Below are positions 10,900 through 21,748 of a stretch of 64,000 bases of DNA, one piece after another. Origin of the DNA: Tipula vernalis. Its lineage: Eukaryota > Arthropoda > Insecta > Diptera > Tipulidae. The notes under the pieces are model-generated. The model was not told the origin of the DNA and made no database searches. It saw only the letters and a list, made by a program, of their open reading frames with translations. The DNA lies in contig OY282560.1 of assembly GCA_958295665.1 (NCBI GenBank), forward strand, positions 49,848,333-49,912,332, read 5' to 3'. Position numbers and translations under genes: made by a program. Positions within the stretch are counted from its first letter, which is position 1. The number at the start of each line of letters is the position of its first letter.

Positions 10900-13547
10900 T
10901 TACGGAATATCTTTTAAACCGCCCAAAATTTGAAACAATTCATCTACTTGATATTCATTAACCCGGATTTGGTCGAGAAGAAGAGGGTCAAGCGCAGCAG
11001 AAATTTCATTCTGAAATTTATCTTCCAACTCATTTATACTTTTAGTATGCTCCACCATCTTTGTGTGCATATCTCTATTTTGAACTTTCGACAAATGTTG
11101 GTTCCAGTTCAGTTTTTGATCTAGGATAACCCCTAGATATTTAACCTCGATGGAAAAAGGAACAGTAGTACCGTTTAACGAGGGAGCTGTAAGCGCAAGC
11201 TTTTTCCTCCTCGTAAAAGGAACAATGATAGTTTTGTTTGGATTGACACTGAATCCTTCCTGGTAACACCACTGCCATATTATATTGAGTGCATTTTGCA
11301 TGCGATCAGAAATGACCTCATCAAACTTGCCTCTGATTATGATAGCCACATCATCCACATAGCCCTGGACATCAAACCCATGGCTACTCAGAAGGACCAG
11401 TAGTCTGTCAATAACAAATGACCACAAAAGAGGAGATAGTACGCCTCCTTGGGGACAGCCATTTACGGCCCTGATGGTTACTGACTCGCCACCTTGTATG
11501 GCAGTAATCTCATGATATTCCAGCATGAAACGGATCCACCTAATTGTAGAAAGCGGAACCCTTTTTTCCATTGCTTCCCTCTCTATAGATCCATAGGAGG
11601 TATTATCAAACGCCCCCTCAATGTCCACAAAGGTACAAAGGGCAATTTCTTTATATGTCACTGCTTTTTCAATCCTCGTGACTAGACCGCTAAGGGCCAT
11701 CACAGTGGATTTACCAGTTTGATACGCAAACTGGTCCCGATGCAGCAGATTTTTTCCAAGGACCTCACTTCTTATTTGATGGTCCAGGATTTTTTCCATC
11801 GTCTTCAATAGAAACGATGTGAGGCTAATTGGCCGATATGCCCTGGCCTGGGTGTCTGGACGACCCCCCCCCTCCCCTTTGGTATAAAGACCAGATTTAC
11901 CTTCCTCCATAGTTTCGGAATATAGTTAAAAGCATAACTAGTCCGAAACATCTGGATCAAGCTGGGGAGTATTTCCTCAATACCTTTTTGAAGTAAAGCT
12001 GGAAAGATACTATCCCCTCCAGCGGATTTGAAAGGTTTGAAACCCAATATCCCATCGCACCTTGCTGGGTGTGAATATTTTCCCAGAAAGACTCCAGATC
12101 CTACTGTGAGGCACATAGGCCACCTCACTTGACGGATCATGAGGGTCCTCTTGGGCTCCTACCACTACTGAATCCTGAAAGTGGGTCTCTAGCAGTACTT
12201 CTAAAGTTTCTTTCCGGTTTTCAGTGAACCTCCCATCTTGCTTTTGGAGAAGTCCTAAACCATTTGAATGATCCTTGGAAAGGACTTTCTGGAGACGAGC
12301 TGCAGAGGGGAATTCATTGATTCCCTCACAGAAATTCCTCCAGGTAGCCATTTTTGATCTTCTTAATTCGAGATTATATTCCGTCAAGGCCATCTTATAC
12401 TTGCCCCATTCATCGGTGCGCTTAGCCTTGTTGAATAATCTTCTCGATTTTTTCCACAGTTTACCCAGCGTCCCGTTCCACCAAGTGACCATCTTTGTGG
12501 ACTCTCTTTGCTCAACCGGGCAGCTGTACTCGTAAGCCAAGTGTATAGAACTATGCAGCTGGTTTGAACAGATCTCCAAACCCTCTAGAGACTCTATGTT
12601 CCTCACAACCGAGGGCATTTCTGATTCGAGTGAGACTCAGAGTCCCAGTCGGCCAGTTTTTGAATTCTGATTTCCTGCTGCTGCATGGTCTTAGCCGCCA
12701 AATTGAATCTGATGTGCAAGTGATCCGATAATGAGGCCTCTTCAGACACATGCCAGTTTTTGACCAAGTCGCTGAAATGCGGACTAGCAAGTGTCAAATC
12801 CAGGACCTCTTGCCTAATCGCATTTATAAAAGTAGGTTTCCTTCCCCTATTGACAATGTCTACATTATTTGAGATCAGAAATTCAAAAAGGTACTCACCC
12901 CTGTTATTGATGTCCGTGCTACCCCATACCGTAGGCCGTAGGCCCACAGGTAGGCCAGCCCATTGCATTTGCAATGAGCTTTGTGCCGCCTAACTCCAAG
13001 TGGAGGTATTAGCTCTGAAGCTGCGTACATGGTATACATTTCTGGTGAAAAAATGTACACCACGAAGTTAGCTGTATGAGTTGAATTATTTCCAACTAGA
13101 ACAAAAAGTTCACCAGGGTAACCAATTTTAATTAAAAATTTTACTATTTTGCTAACTTCGTGGTGTTCATTTTTTCACCAGAATTGGAGCATGTACGCAC
13201 CTTCAGTCTCCAGGAAAGTAGGCGGAGGCCATTATAGCCTCCTGTTTGTCTCTTTCACCCAGAACCTCCAGCATTACTGCAACCAAGTCCCTGGAGATGA
13301 ACTCTGAAATGGGAATAAAATTAATTTGCGAACTGGCCAAAATAGCCGCTCTTGGACTATCAGTCCCGTTGTGATAAACTAACTTACCCACTTGATTTGG
13401 TATACCTCTAATCTGGTTACCTGTCACCCATGGCTCCTGGATTAGAGCCATGCCAATGTTTTGGCAGATAAATCTACGACAAAGGACGTCCGAAGACGCC
13501 TTTGTATGATGCAGGTTATTCTGCAGGCAGGCGATATATGCCTTCAT
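10900..13547 (-). pseudogene. ORF2 (endonuclease and reverse transcriptase), broken
   Basis: The start ATG (13547) overlaps the ORF1 stop as ATGA, an arrangement expected for coupled translation. The endonuclease begins CLQNNLHHTKASS and has IQEPWVTG. It is interrupted by a MITE after YFPGD, then resumes with VWGSTDINNRGEYL, the DLTLASPHFSDL block and the catalytic SDH (SLSDHLHIRF). The linker holds TWWNGTLGKLWKKSRRLFNKAK. The reverse transcriptase spans at least three frames: FKSAGGDS, YIPKLWRKVNLVFIPKG, RPISLTSFLLKTMEKI, FVDIEGAFDN, NGCPQGGVLSPLLW and the active site YVDD. After NWNQHL (about 11092) the frame runs on for 63 residues of non-retrotransposon-like sequence to a stop at 10900. 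Frame changes fall near 12130 and 11880. It is a pseudogene. Confidence 0.85.
13021..13200. mobile_element. MITE inserted in the LINE endonuclease
   Basis: A segment of about 180 bases has inverted ends of about 50 bases. The left arm includes GCGTACATG and TTCTGGTGAAAAAATGTACA (13040 onward), ending CACGAAGTTAGC near 13072. The right arm (13151-13200) is its reverse complement with few changes. The centre has no coding capacity. It sits exactly where the endonuclease frame goes from YFPGD to SELIPPL, so it entered an already formed LINE. The parent transposon is unknown. Confidence 0.85.
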
Positions 13548-15103
13548 TTTTCCGAGGGCCTCTTCAAAAGGCCCTGCTCAGCCTTCTTTTCCGCACCGCC
13601 ACTACTCGCATGCGTTGTTTGTCCGAACGATGGCTGACCAATGTCCTCCATCGCCGTTCTGCTGGCCCTCGCTGCCTGAGAGCCTCCAGGCCTCACCAGT
13701 GGCTTATGTGGGAGCCCTTGCGGGGCCTTCGCCCGTGGAATCCCTAACGCCTTCCTCTCTCTTTCGTGCCTGCTCCTCACCTGTCACCTGGAGAGGGCCA
13801 CCACCCCAGTGGTCTTGCTGACAGGTGCCGCCACCGTAGCCTCCACAGGCTTGACCACTTGGGTCCCGCCCACAGACGCCGGTTTGGCACCACCCTGACC
13901 ACCCTTGGGATGAAGTTGAACAGTCCCAAACTTGTAGTTGACTTTAAAGCCAACCCGCTTGAGCTTCTCAACTGAAGAGTGGTCCATAGAGAAGGTGCAA
14001 AAGGCAGAAGAGCCTTTCGCCTCTCTGCCAATCACTCTCCAGTTGATCGCCTGCATGCCCTCGTTTTGGCTTTTGATAAAACCAAAAAGCTTCTCCGAGG
14101 GTAATTCAGCACTATTTGGGAAAGTGCCGAACACAATCTTGGCTCGAGGCAGGTTTTACGCCTCGGCCACGATCAGCTGTGCACCCTACCATCGCTTAAT
14201 AGTCCCTATGGCCTCCCTGAGCCACTGAACAGTGGCCCGGTCAGCACAGGTTAGTGCCAGCCAACCCGGCCGAAGCTGACTGTCAAGGAACTTAGGTTTA
14301 AGCTCCTTGGCCTCTTCCTCTAGCATCTTATCTAGGATGCCCTCCTGGACAGCATTAAGCTGCTCTCCAGTGAGGACAACCTCAGGAAAACCAGAGGGCA
14401 ATTTCTCAACGATCTCCGACACCGCGGCCTGCCTGAAAGTAACTCCAGACCGGACCGCAGAACCCGATACCACCGGGATAGATCCTTCTCCCCTGGCCTT
14501 TTTTTGTGCCGGTGTAATACCCCCATCCGAGCGGATCCTTTTTGACGGTGGGGCCTCAGTGGGAGCACAAGTTTCCTTTTGTGGTCGCATCGCCAGAAGC
14601 CTTGTCTCGCTTCCGGGCGTTTTGCCCTCCGCAAGAAGCCTCCTATACCGATTTTTCGCGGCTCCACATATTTTCACGCGAGGAGCTGCGACAGGTTTGT
14701 CAATGGTGTTGACCTCACCTTTCTGATCCTCCCCGACGTCCATGCTCCTCACTGCTTTCACAGAGGAGGTACCCCCACTTACGGGGGTCGAGTACTGATC
14801 TCCTGAGGTGTCCATGTCGGAGTTGAGAACTAACTTCTCAAGCTTCGAATGGATCTCCCCATCCGACGGACCACTCATCGAGAGCCCCACAACGGAAAGT
14901 AGGCCGAGGTCCTCGAGAGCCACTGCGGAACTATCGCTGGTACGTGACGCTTTAGGAGCGTTACCATCCTTATTTTTTAAACTTCTGTTAGACATTTTTA
15001 TTCCCACGAGTTTCTGGGAAATGTAAGTCACCTGTGGGACACCCAGCTTTACCACAGGAAGGCTAAATAAAACTGGAGGGCGCCTGGTATCCAGAATACG
15101 CAT
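13544..15103 (-). pseudogene. ORF1 (gag-like, DUF4780-type) with premature stops
   Basis: All three open pieces (15103-14186, 14134-13784, 13780-13544) share one frame, so the original ORF1 is cut only by point stops: two near 14186 and 14157 and one near 13784. The likely start is MSNRSLKNKDGN at about 14995; an upstream in-frame ATG is at 15103. The N-terminal half is polar and low in complexity. The second half carries the conserved LRPGWLALTCADRATVQWLR block and later ELPSEKLFGFIKSQN and WRVIGREAKGS. These resemble the DUF4780 domain found in ORF1 of insect LINEs, where it probably binds element RNA. The C-terminus is basic. The stop overlaps the ORF2 start. Confidence 0.75.
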
Positions 15104-15430
15104 ACTTTTGACTGATTAACCTATCAGCCATTTATACATCGGCATATGCTGTTCCACCTTAGATTAGATTTTTTTATCAAGGATTTCGCCTTTAGCGCCG
15201 TACTTTAGCCTGTGCCAAATGGTCAAAAGTACCAAACGGCCTCAGTTACCGGTGCTTGCCACGAGGAGGCAGTACGTACATTTGCGAATTGTAACCAGGC
15301 TACCCCTTCCACAATTGTACCCATCACGCTAGCTCCTTAAAACTTGACCAGAACAGATCGCGTGATGTGCACCCTACCGAAAGGTTACGGAGCTGGTAGA
15401 TTACTCTACTAAACTTTGCCCCCCCCCCTC

Positions 15431-15699
15431 CAGTAGACGCCAAATCACCAAAGTTACTTCACATAGACTATACTTCACAGGATCATTTCTATAGTCAGTC
15501 TTCAAGTCTATTCAATTAAAGTTAAAGATAAGCAAGTGCATCCAAGATTGGCATAAGCCGGTAATAGTGTATTAGTGGAGTTTATTATTTGGATTGAAAG
15601 TTGTCAGAAGAAGACGTGATGACGATCGTGGTATAATTTGAAACAATTTCAGGCCGAAAACAAACAGGGCGTATCTTCCTTAAACCCAAAATAATAAGA
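15431..15699. other. short stretch without recognised features
   Basis: Nothing coding recognised. It may include the upstream region of the transposase remnant that follows. Confidence 0.3.
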
Positions 15700-15708
15700 C
15701 GTTACAAA

Positions 15709-16640
15709 ATGGCGCGGAAACGGGGACCTGATGAAAGCAGGTTAGGGTTTTTTAATTTCACATTTTAATTTTGTTTTGGTAGTTACGAGTATTTAATTTC
15801 GAATGAGTTTACTGTCGAATGCTGAAGGGGTCCACAACCATATTCTAAGTTTTCCGATAGTAGATTCGCATTACTACAGGGCATCCTCTTCAAAAAAATA
15901 TTTTTGGAGCAAGGTCTTAATATAAACAAAATGTACCGACTTTACCGCAAAAAATATAAATCACCTGTGAAACATCACATTTATTCTAAAATATTCAATG
16001 AACAAATCAATTATTCATTTTTTAAACCTAAAAAAGATATTTGTGACAAATGTTCAGAATTTGAAGCCAAGAATCAAATGTCTTCAATAGAAACAGTAGA
16101 ATACGATAACCATAAAAAGTTTGTCACAGAAGCTCGTGAAGAAAAGCAAAGGGATAAAGATACAAATACAAGCAATATTATAACAGCTATAGTGATCTAC
16201 CTAAAACAAACGCATTGAATTATTTTATAAATGGAAGTTTGCAGTCTACAATTTAACTGGTTTCTGCCACAGAAATAATAAAATCTACTGTGTATTATGG
16301 CATGAGCTAGTTAAAGGTCGAGCTTGAAACGACATTGCTTCTTCACTCATTAGCATTTTAAAATGCGTGGCACGAGATAATCCGGATATCATTGAAATTA
16401 TATTATGGAGTGTTCCATAAAATAAGAATCGTCTTACGTCAATGGCTATTTTAGATTTTTTAAGCAAGAATCAGAATATATCCCGGATAACATAGAAATT
16501 TTCAGAGCCTGGACATTCTAATATCAAATAAGAAATAGATGGCCATAGCGTCAAAGACAAGCACCTAAAGTACATCAGCATATACAGTCCTGTTTTAGTT
16601 ATCCTAACGTTACCATTAGATATTTGTCAAATGCGTGACA
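15709..16640 (+). pseudogene. DDE-type transposase-like remnant
   Basis: A possible N-terminus MARKRGPDESR starts at 15709. From about 15837 the reading SFPIVDSHYYRASSSKKY shifts by one base into the frame at 15904 (LNINKMYRLYRKKYKSP, YSKIFNEQINYSFFKPKKD, CDKC). After 16200 further shifts give FYKWKFAVYNLTGF, YCVLWHE, VKGRA-NDIASSLISIL, DIIEIILWSVP, then FSEPGHSNIK and EIDGHSVKDKH. This order (SHYxR, FNxxFFxPKxDxCxxC, LWxE, NExxS, ILWSD, EPGHS, HS) matches a transposase-like protein family common in insect genomes whose formal name I cannot give with confidence. Many frameshifts and stops make it a dead relic. Confidence 0.6.
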
Positions 16641-16822
16641 AAAACTTTTTTAATTATGATATTGCCTCAAAAATTCTCTTGTTTCCACCATATGGTACAA
16701 TTCGTTGAGATGTTTAATTTATGTAACAATACAAATTTAAATATTATGCAACAGAAAGCAACACATTCAGATGTTTCTCAAAAACAAATAGAAAATATAA
16801 AGGGCTGAAACCTCATAAGGTG

Positions 16823-16985
16823 ATCAGATTGACAAAAAAAAATTCATACGAACGGACATTTTTTTTTTTTGCTTTTTTAGACTCAGGGACTTTCAAAACG
16901 TCGAGAAAAGTGGTTTTGGACCAACCAAATTTTTGATCATTTTTGACAGGATTTCAATACTTTGGTCTTTTTAGACCAATATTTA
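16823..16985. repeat. dispersed repeat with CGGACATTTTT...GACTCAGGGACTTTC, copy 1
   Basis: It contains 'cggacattttttttt..gctttttt', 'gactcagggactttcaaaac', 'gagaaaagtg' and 'aaatttttgatcatttt'. The same phrases in the same order occur at 29860-29905 (5' part) and 35140-35250 (3' part). The nature of the family is unknown. Confidence 0.65.
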
Positions 16986-19789
16986 GGAAAGTTGGTAAAG
17001 TGAATCAGAAGCACAGTTCCACTTTATTAACTGAGCAGTTACCAAAAATTAAACCCAAGTGTCTTTAAGCCACAACTAACAAAGGAGAAATCGAAGGATA
17101 TACATTCCATGTTGAAATATACATATGCCGAACATCGATGCAGCGTTCTATTATAAGGCTTATTTAAAATAATCTGTGTTATTACGTTAACGTTATCATG
17201 ATCATGGATTTTAAGGACTCTTTAATGGACTTTAATGATCATTATTATGTTAACGTTAACGAGATCATGGATTTTAATGACAATTCATTGAATCTGGCCA
17301 CAAGCATTTAGTTTCATTTATACTTTGTATTTACATAATACGATAATTTCCTCCATTCAGCACAATTTAATGTGGAATTAGCATTAATGCTCAATTTAAC
17401 CTTGCAAGCTTAGTGAAAAAATTGTTTGGAAAAACTAGGAGATAAGACGAGTGCATAAATACAATACAATTTTTGATACAAAATCGCAGACAATTTAGGC
17501 TAGACTAAATCCAAACAAATTTTTATAACATCAGCTCTTCAAATATTTACAAAAAAAAAACTGCCAAAGTAGAGCTTGCTGGTCATTAAATGTAGTCCTG
17601 GGACTTCCTAAGCCAAAGTTAAATTACATCTCAAAAAATTGATGGACACAGCGTGTTAGATCAAGCAATTTGTTTTTTAATTATCAACGTAATAAACGGA
17701 TTGAAGTTTGGATGTAAAGAAACAAAGAATAAGGCAGTTTTATCCGGTAGACCAGAAAATTTAAATTCCTCATTAATTAGATTTTAACAAATATTTTTTT
17801 AATCTAGATTTTCTTGAATTGGGATGGCATAAACGGACCACCCACAATACACAAAACTTTTCAGAGTACATCAGCAAGTAGTGTGTGTAAAGCAATTGAT
17901 TTAAATAAAATTTAGAAAATTTCAATTTTAAGAATTTATTTCCACTGCTAAATTTAAATCCCGCCCTCGAACATAGTTGCTAGTGCTTCAATGGAACATA
18001 ACAATAGCTGTATTTCCATGAGAAAAATTATTTTTTCTCTTGGAAACAAGTCGCGAATTATTTTGTCTAATTGAAAAAAAAAAAAACAACAAAGAGACGG
18101 AACAATTTAGCATCTGGTGTCAGGTGGTATAACTAAAATTAGGAATGAATTAAATTATTCAAACTTTTGGTTTGAATTATTTAATTCGTCTGTCGCGAGC
18201 AATTGTTGTTTTAAAATTCTCATGGAAATACGTCTTAAGACTGATTTACATTCAACGACAATCGACGTCTGCAAAAAAAATTGAAACACAACATAGGAAA
18301 AAGTACAAAGACAAAAAGAGAAAAAATAATCATCTGCTTAAAAAAGCCAATTGAAACCCAAGAAACAAACCCAAAAAATCTCGTCTGCTTTTTTTTGCAG
18401 ATGTCGAGTTTCAGCTTTTTTCTGTAAAATTGTCGATGCGTGAATAAATAACTATAATAAGGTTACATAAATAGGAAAACCAATCATTTGCATTGGTTTA
18501 TGATATTTTTTGTTTAAATTTACTTTTCATGTGTAAAGAAAACGAATTTTTGATTTGACATCTGCATTTGCAAAATAATCTTAATATAGTGAAAGTTTTT
18601 CTTTGACCCAGCCAACTACGACTTTTAAAAGTCTAAATGTTCCAGAATTTTGAAAGGAATTTTATCCAAATACGAGTAGGTTTGGTGAGATGTTTTATGG
18701 GTTTCATTGTGGTAAAATGACTCTAGCTTTGGTGTTTTATAAATTATGTGGGTACCACATCATACGTTTATATTTACATATAACGGGTTTAATTCCATTC
18801 AAATTATAAACCAATCAAACGGAAAACAACAAAATCAATAACATCCGGTCTCTTCTAATTTTTTAATGCATACCACCCTCTCCATGCACATTGTTGTTTG
18901 TATATTGTTGTCCAACCAAACGCGATGTCTGCACAGTTCTCCAAACAAGGCAAAACAATACAAATTAAAAAAAAAAAAATTTGGTATTAAAATTGAATTC
19001 AATTCCGCCAATTCTCTTACATTGTGTCTAAATAATTATCAAAATCGTTCGCGTCCAAAGTCTTTTTCATTTTGACTGTAAAGCATTTACATACAAAGCC
19101 AAAACAAAAAAAATTATGGAGCCACTTCATCACCTTAATGAACAACACAAAAACCAAATCGAAACAAAAACAAAAACGAAAAAAAAAATTAAATCAGATC
19201 TTGACTGGAATTGTATTATAGGTACTCGGGCGCACAGTAGAAGAAATCTTATAAGCACACACACAAAAAATAAATCGTGAGAAATATCTTTAAGACATTA
19301 TTACATATTCTTTTCAGTTTCTTATTTAATTATGTTTTTTTAGTTTTTTTAAAGTTTTGAGGTCACTTTTTTCTTGCTTCATTCGTTTGGAGTTACAATA
19401 TTCCTGTATTTGTGTTATACATGATTCGAATGGTACTCTGTGTCTCTCTATACTTATCAAAAAACAAAGAAAATTAATGAGATGGGTGTGTGTATGTGTG
19501 GTCGAGTGTGGGTATATTAAATCATTAGGCGGGTCGATAAAATATTTGATATGTTAATCGGTGAATGGATGGAATCATTGTAGAGTTGGTATTCTTCAGT
19601 GTGTTTGTAATTTTGTTTGATATATGGTATGCACGTGAATAACGCAATAATCTTTTGCAGTTGGCGTTTTTAAGTTTTGCAAATTATTTATCTCGATTTA
19701 CAATTGTGAGGGAATATGACACATTTATATTTCCAAATCCCCCACTTAACATATCTAAAGCTCCCTCAGGTTAAAGCCATTTTTGGTGA
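16986..19789. other. AT-rich DNA, no gene seen
   Basis: No convincing coding frame; the short open frames at 18172 and 18866 are Lys/Asn-rich and lack domains. A small direct repeat with GTTAACGTTA and ATCATGGATTTTAA occurs twice, 64 bases apart, at 17185 and 17249. Confidence 0.45.
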
Positions 19790-20250
19790 ATTTTTATCTC
19801 TTTGAACGCAACTCAAGCTAACTTCCAACTCAATTCATAAATCACCAACTGAACCTATCACTAAACCTCGACTCAACTCCAACTCAACTCCCAACTCAAC
19901 CCTCAACTCAACCCCAAACTTAATTCCTAAATCAACATAGTTCGAAAACCTCATGTGTCTATGAACTCAACTCAATCCTAACTCAACCTCTAACTTGACC
20001 CCCAACTCAACCCTCAACTTAACCCCAAACTAAACCGCAAACACTACATTCGTAATTCGTACATGAACTCAACTCAAAACAACTCAAGTTAACTTCCAAC
20101 TCAACCCTAGTCGTAGTCCAACCACAACTCAACCTTAAAAAACTAAATGCTTACATAAACTCAACTCAAGCTAGCTCTAATTCAACCGTCAATTTAACAC
20201 ACAAATAAATCCCCAGCTGAAATTCTCACTAAACTCGCGCCTCCAGGTTG
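19790..20250. repeat. degenerate ACTCAACC-type repeat, copy 2
   Basis: It has the same vocabulary as 4540-5090 and 28750-29660, including 'aactcaagctaac', 'acacacaaataaat', 'ccccagctgaa' and 'tttttggtgaattttt'. Confidence 0.7.
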
Positions 20251-20769
20251 AAACTATTTTTGGTGAATTTTTCCCAAGTAACATGGAGGACATCGTCTTT
20301 AGAGAATTTCATTTGGCAAATGTTCTGTAGTGCTAATTTAAGTGGTTGCTAATATTTGTTGTCTTTACAGATTAACTAACAAATGACTCAAATACAAATC
20401 TTGTTTTTAGAAATTGATAAATTCAAAATTTTCCCAGACAGAAGAATTACCAGACTTCGCTAAATCCATCAAAATTTCCATAAATTAAATCGAATTTTTA
20501 AATGTCAAATTTTGGGTCAGTTTGACCCTTGCCTCGAATTCGACCGTAAATATCTTAAAAGCATTTTGAAAATTGGCGAGCATGAGACTCTCTAGCTATA
20601 TTTTTGAGTACTAACTACACGTTAAGGTGCGCCTTTTTTAAAGCGCAACACGCTGTAGGGGTTGACCCTGTTGTACACCAACCGTCGGTTTACTCTGATA
20701 CAGGTTGTATACCTCAAATAGAACCCTTTACACTTGAAATTGAACATACATACATATATGTATGTCCAA
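20251..20769. other. AT-rich stretch, no gene seen
   Basis: Nothing recognised except a palindromic run around ACATACATATATGTATGT at 20747-20766. Confidence 0.4.
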
Positions 20770-21500
20770 TTAGGATGGAACTTATCTATTTCTTAAAGGA
20801 TTTTAGTGAAATTTGACAACCGCGATGAAAATGGGATTCTAAAATGATGTTTGAATAAAGTTCTGGAACAAGGTCAGTTGAATTGGAAATGGGATTCTAA
20901 AATAATTTTTAGGTAAAGTTCTGGAATATAGCCAAGTAGAATGGAACTTGGCTATTCCTTAACCAGTTATGCTGAAATTTGACTTGTGCTTTGTAAATGG
21001 CATTCAAAATGATTTTTAGGTGAAATTCAGGAATATTGTCAATTAGGATATAACTTAGCTATTTGTATGCGATTATGATGAATTTTGACGATTAGGAAAT
21101 GTGACCCAAAAATTATTTTTGAATGAGGTTGTAAGAAATATGTCAATATTACTTCTCTAATATTGACTATTGAGGTTTCTGTGAAGCATGCATCTGTTGA
21201 ATTATAAACTTTTCTCACAAATCCTTCGCTTTAAACTTTGGGTTATGTTTTCTAAGTAATTGCTGTTAGAGGTGTAAGTTTGGCCATGTTTAAAAAAAAA
21301 TAATGTATGGCCGACACGCGCCGCAAACTTGAAACTACTAACGGTTGTGTAGAGTCTCGAAATTAGAAATATCATTTTAGAATCTCATTTCCATCGCAAA
21401 TCTCGAATTTCATCATAATCGGTTAAGGAATAGCCAAGTTTCATTCTAACTGGCCATATTCCGGAATTTCATCTAAAAATGATTTTAGACTTCATAAGTT
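20770..21500. repeat. degenerate ~110-base tandem repeat with an inverted copy
   Basis: The phrases 'atggaactt..gctatt', 'gaaatttgac', 'gggattctaaaatgat' and 'aagttctggaat' recur in order at about 20775, 20885 (partial), 20936 and 21045, giving a period near 110 bases. The same phrases occur reversed at about 21370-21500 ('gaatctcatttccatcgc', 'ggaatagccaagtttcattc'). I see no coding capacity. Confidence 0.6.
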
Positions 21501-21748
21501 GGATAATAACAAAACTTTTCAGTTGTAAAAGTTTCGACGTAGAATTTTCATCACGGAAAATTTGAAAATTATCGATATAAATCGAAAAATTTGAAGTTAA
21601 TGAAATCTGTTTTAATCTCTTCTTTTAACCAATTAAATTACTAATTTGAACACCTAGGTTAGTTTAGGTTAGGTTGGAGTGGCTGCTTATGCACACTTAG
21701 ACCGGTGACGGTCCATTGTGATACCACAGGATATCTCCCCTTTTACCC

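Larger units (their letters stand above)
11092..15430 (-). mobile_element. non-LTR retrotransposon (LOA/R1-like), decayed and 3'-truncated
   Basis: On the minus strand the order is a GC-richer 5' leader (about 15430-15104), ORF1 (to 13544), then ORF2 with endonuclease, a WW-containing linker and reverse transcriptase (to 11092). The reverse transcriptase stops abruptly after the block LGVILDQKLNWNQHL, and unrelated sequence follows, so the thumb, any RNase H and the 3' UTR are gone. No target duplication was found. Base composition is visibly richer in G+C than the flanks. A MITE sits at 13021-13200. Confidence 0.85.

Noticed and set aside
14307..14726. Plus-strand 139-codon open frame
   Set aside because: Antisense shadow of LINE ORF1.
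18172..18354. Lys-rich open frame of 60 codons
   Set aside because: Composition typical of chance frames in A-rich DNA; no domain.
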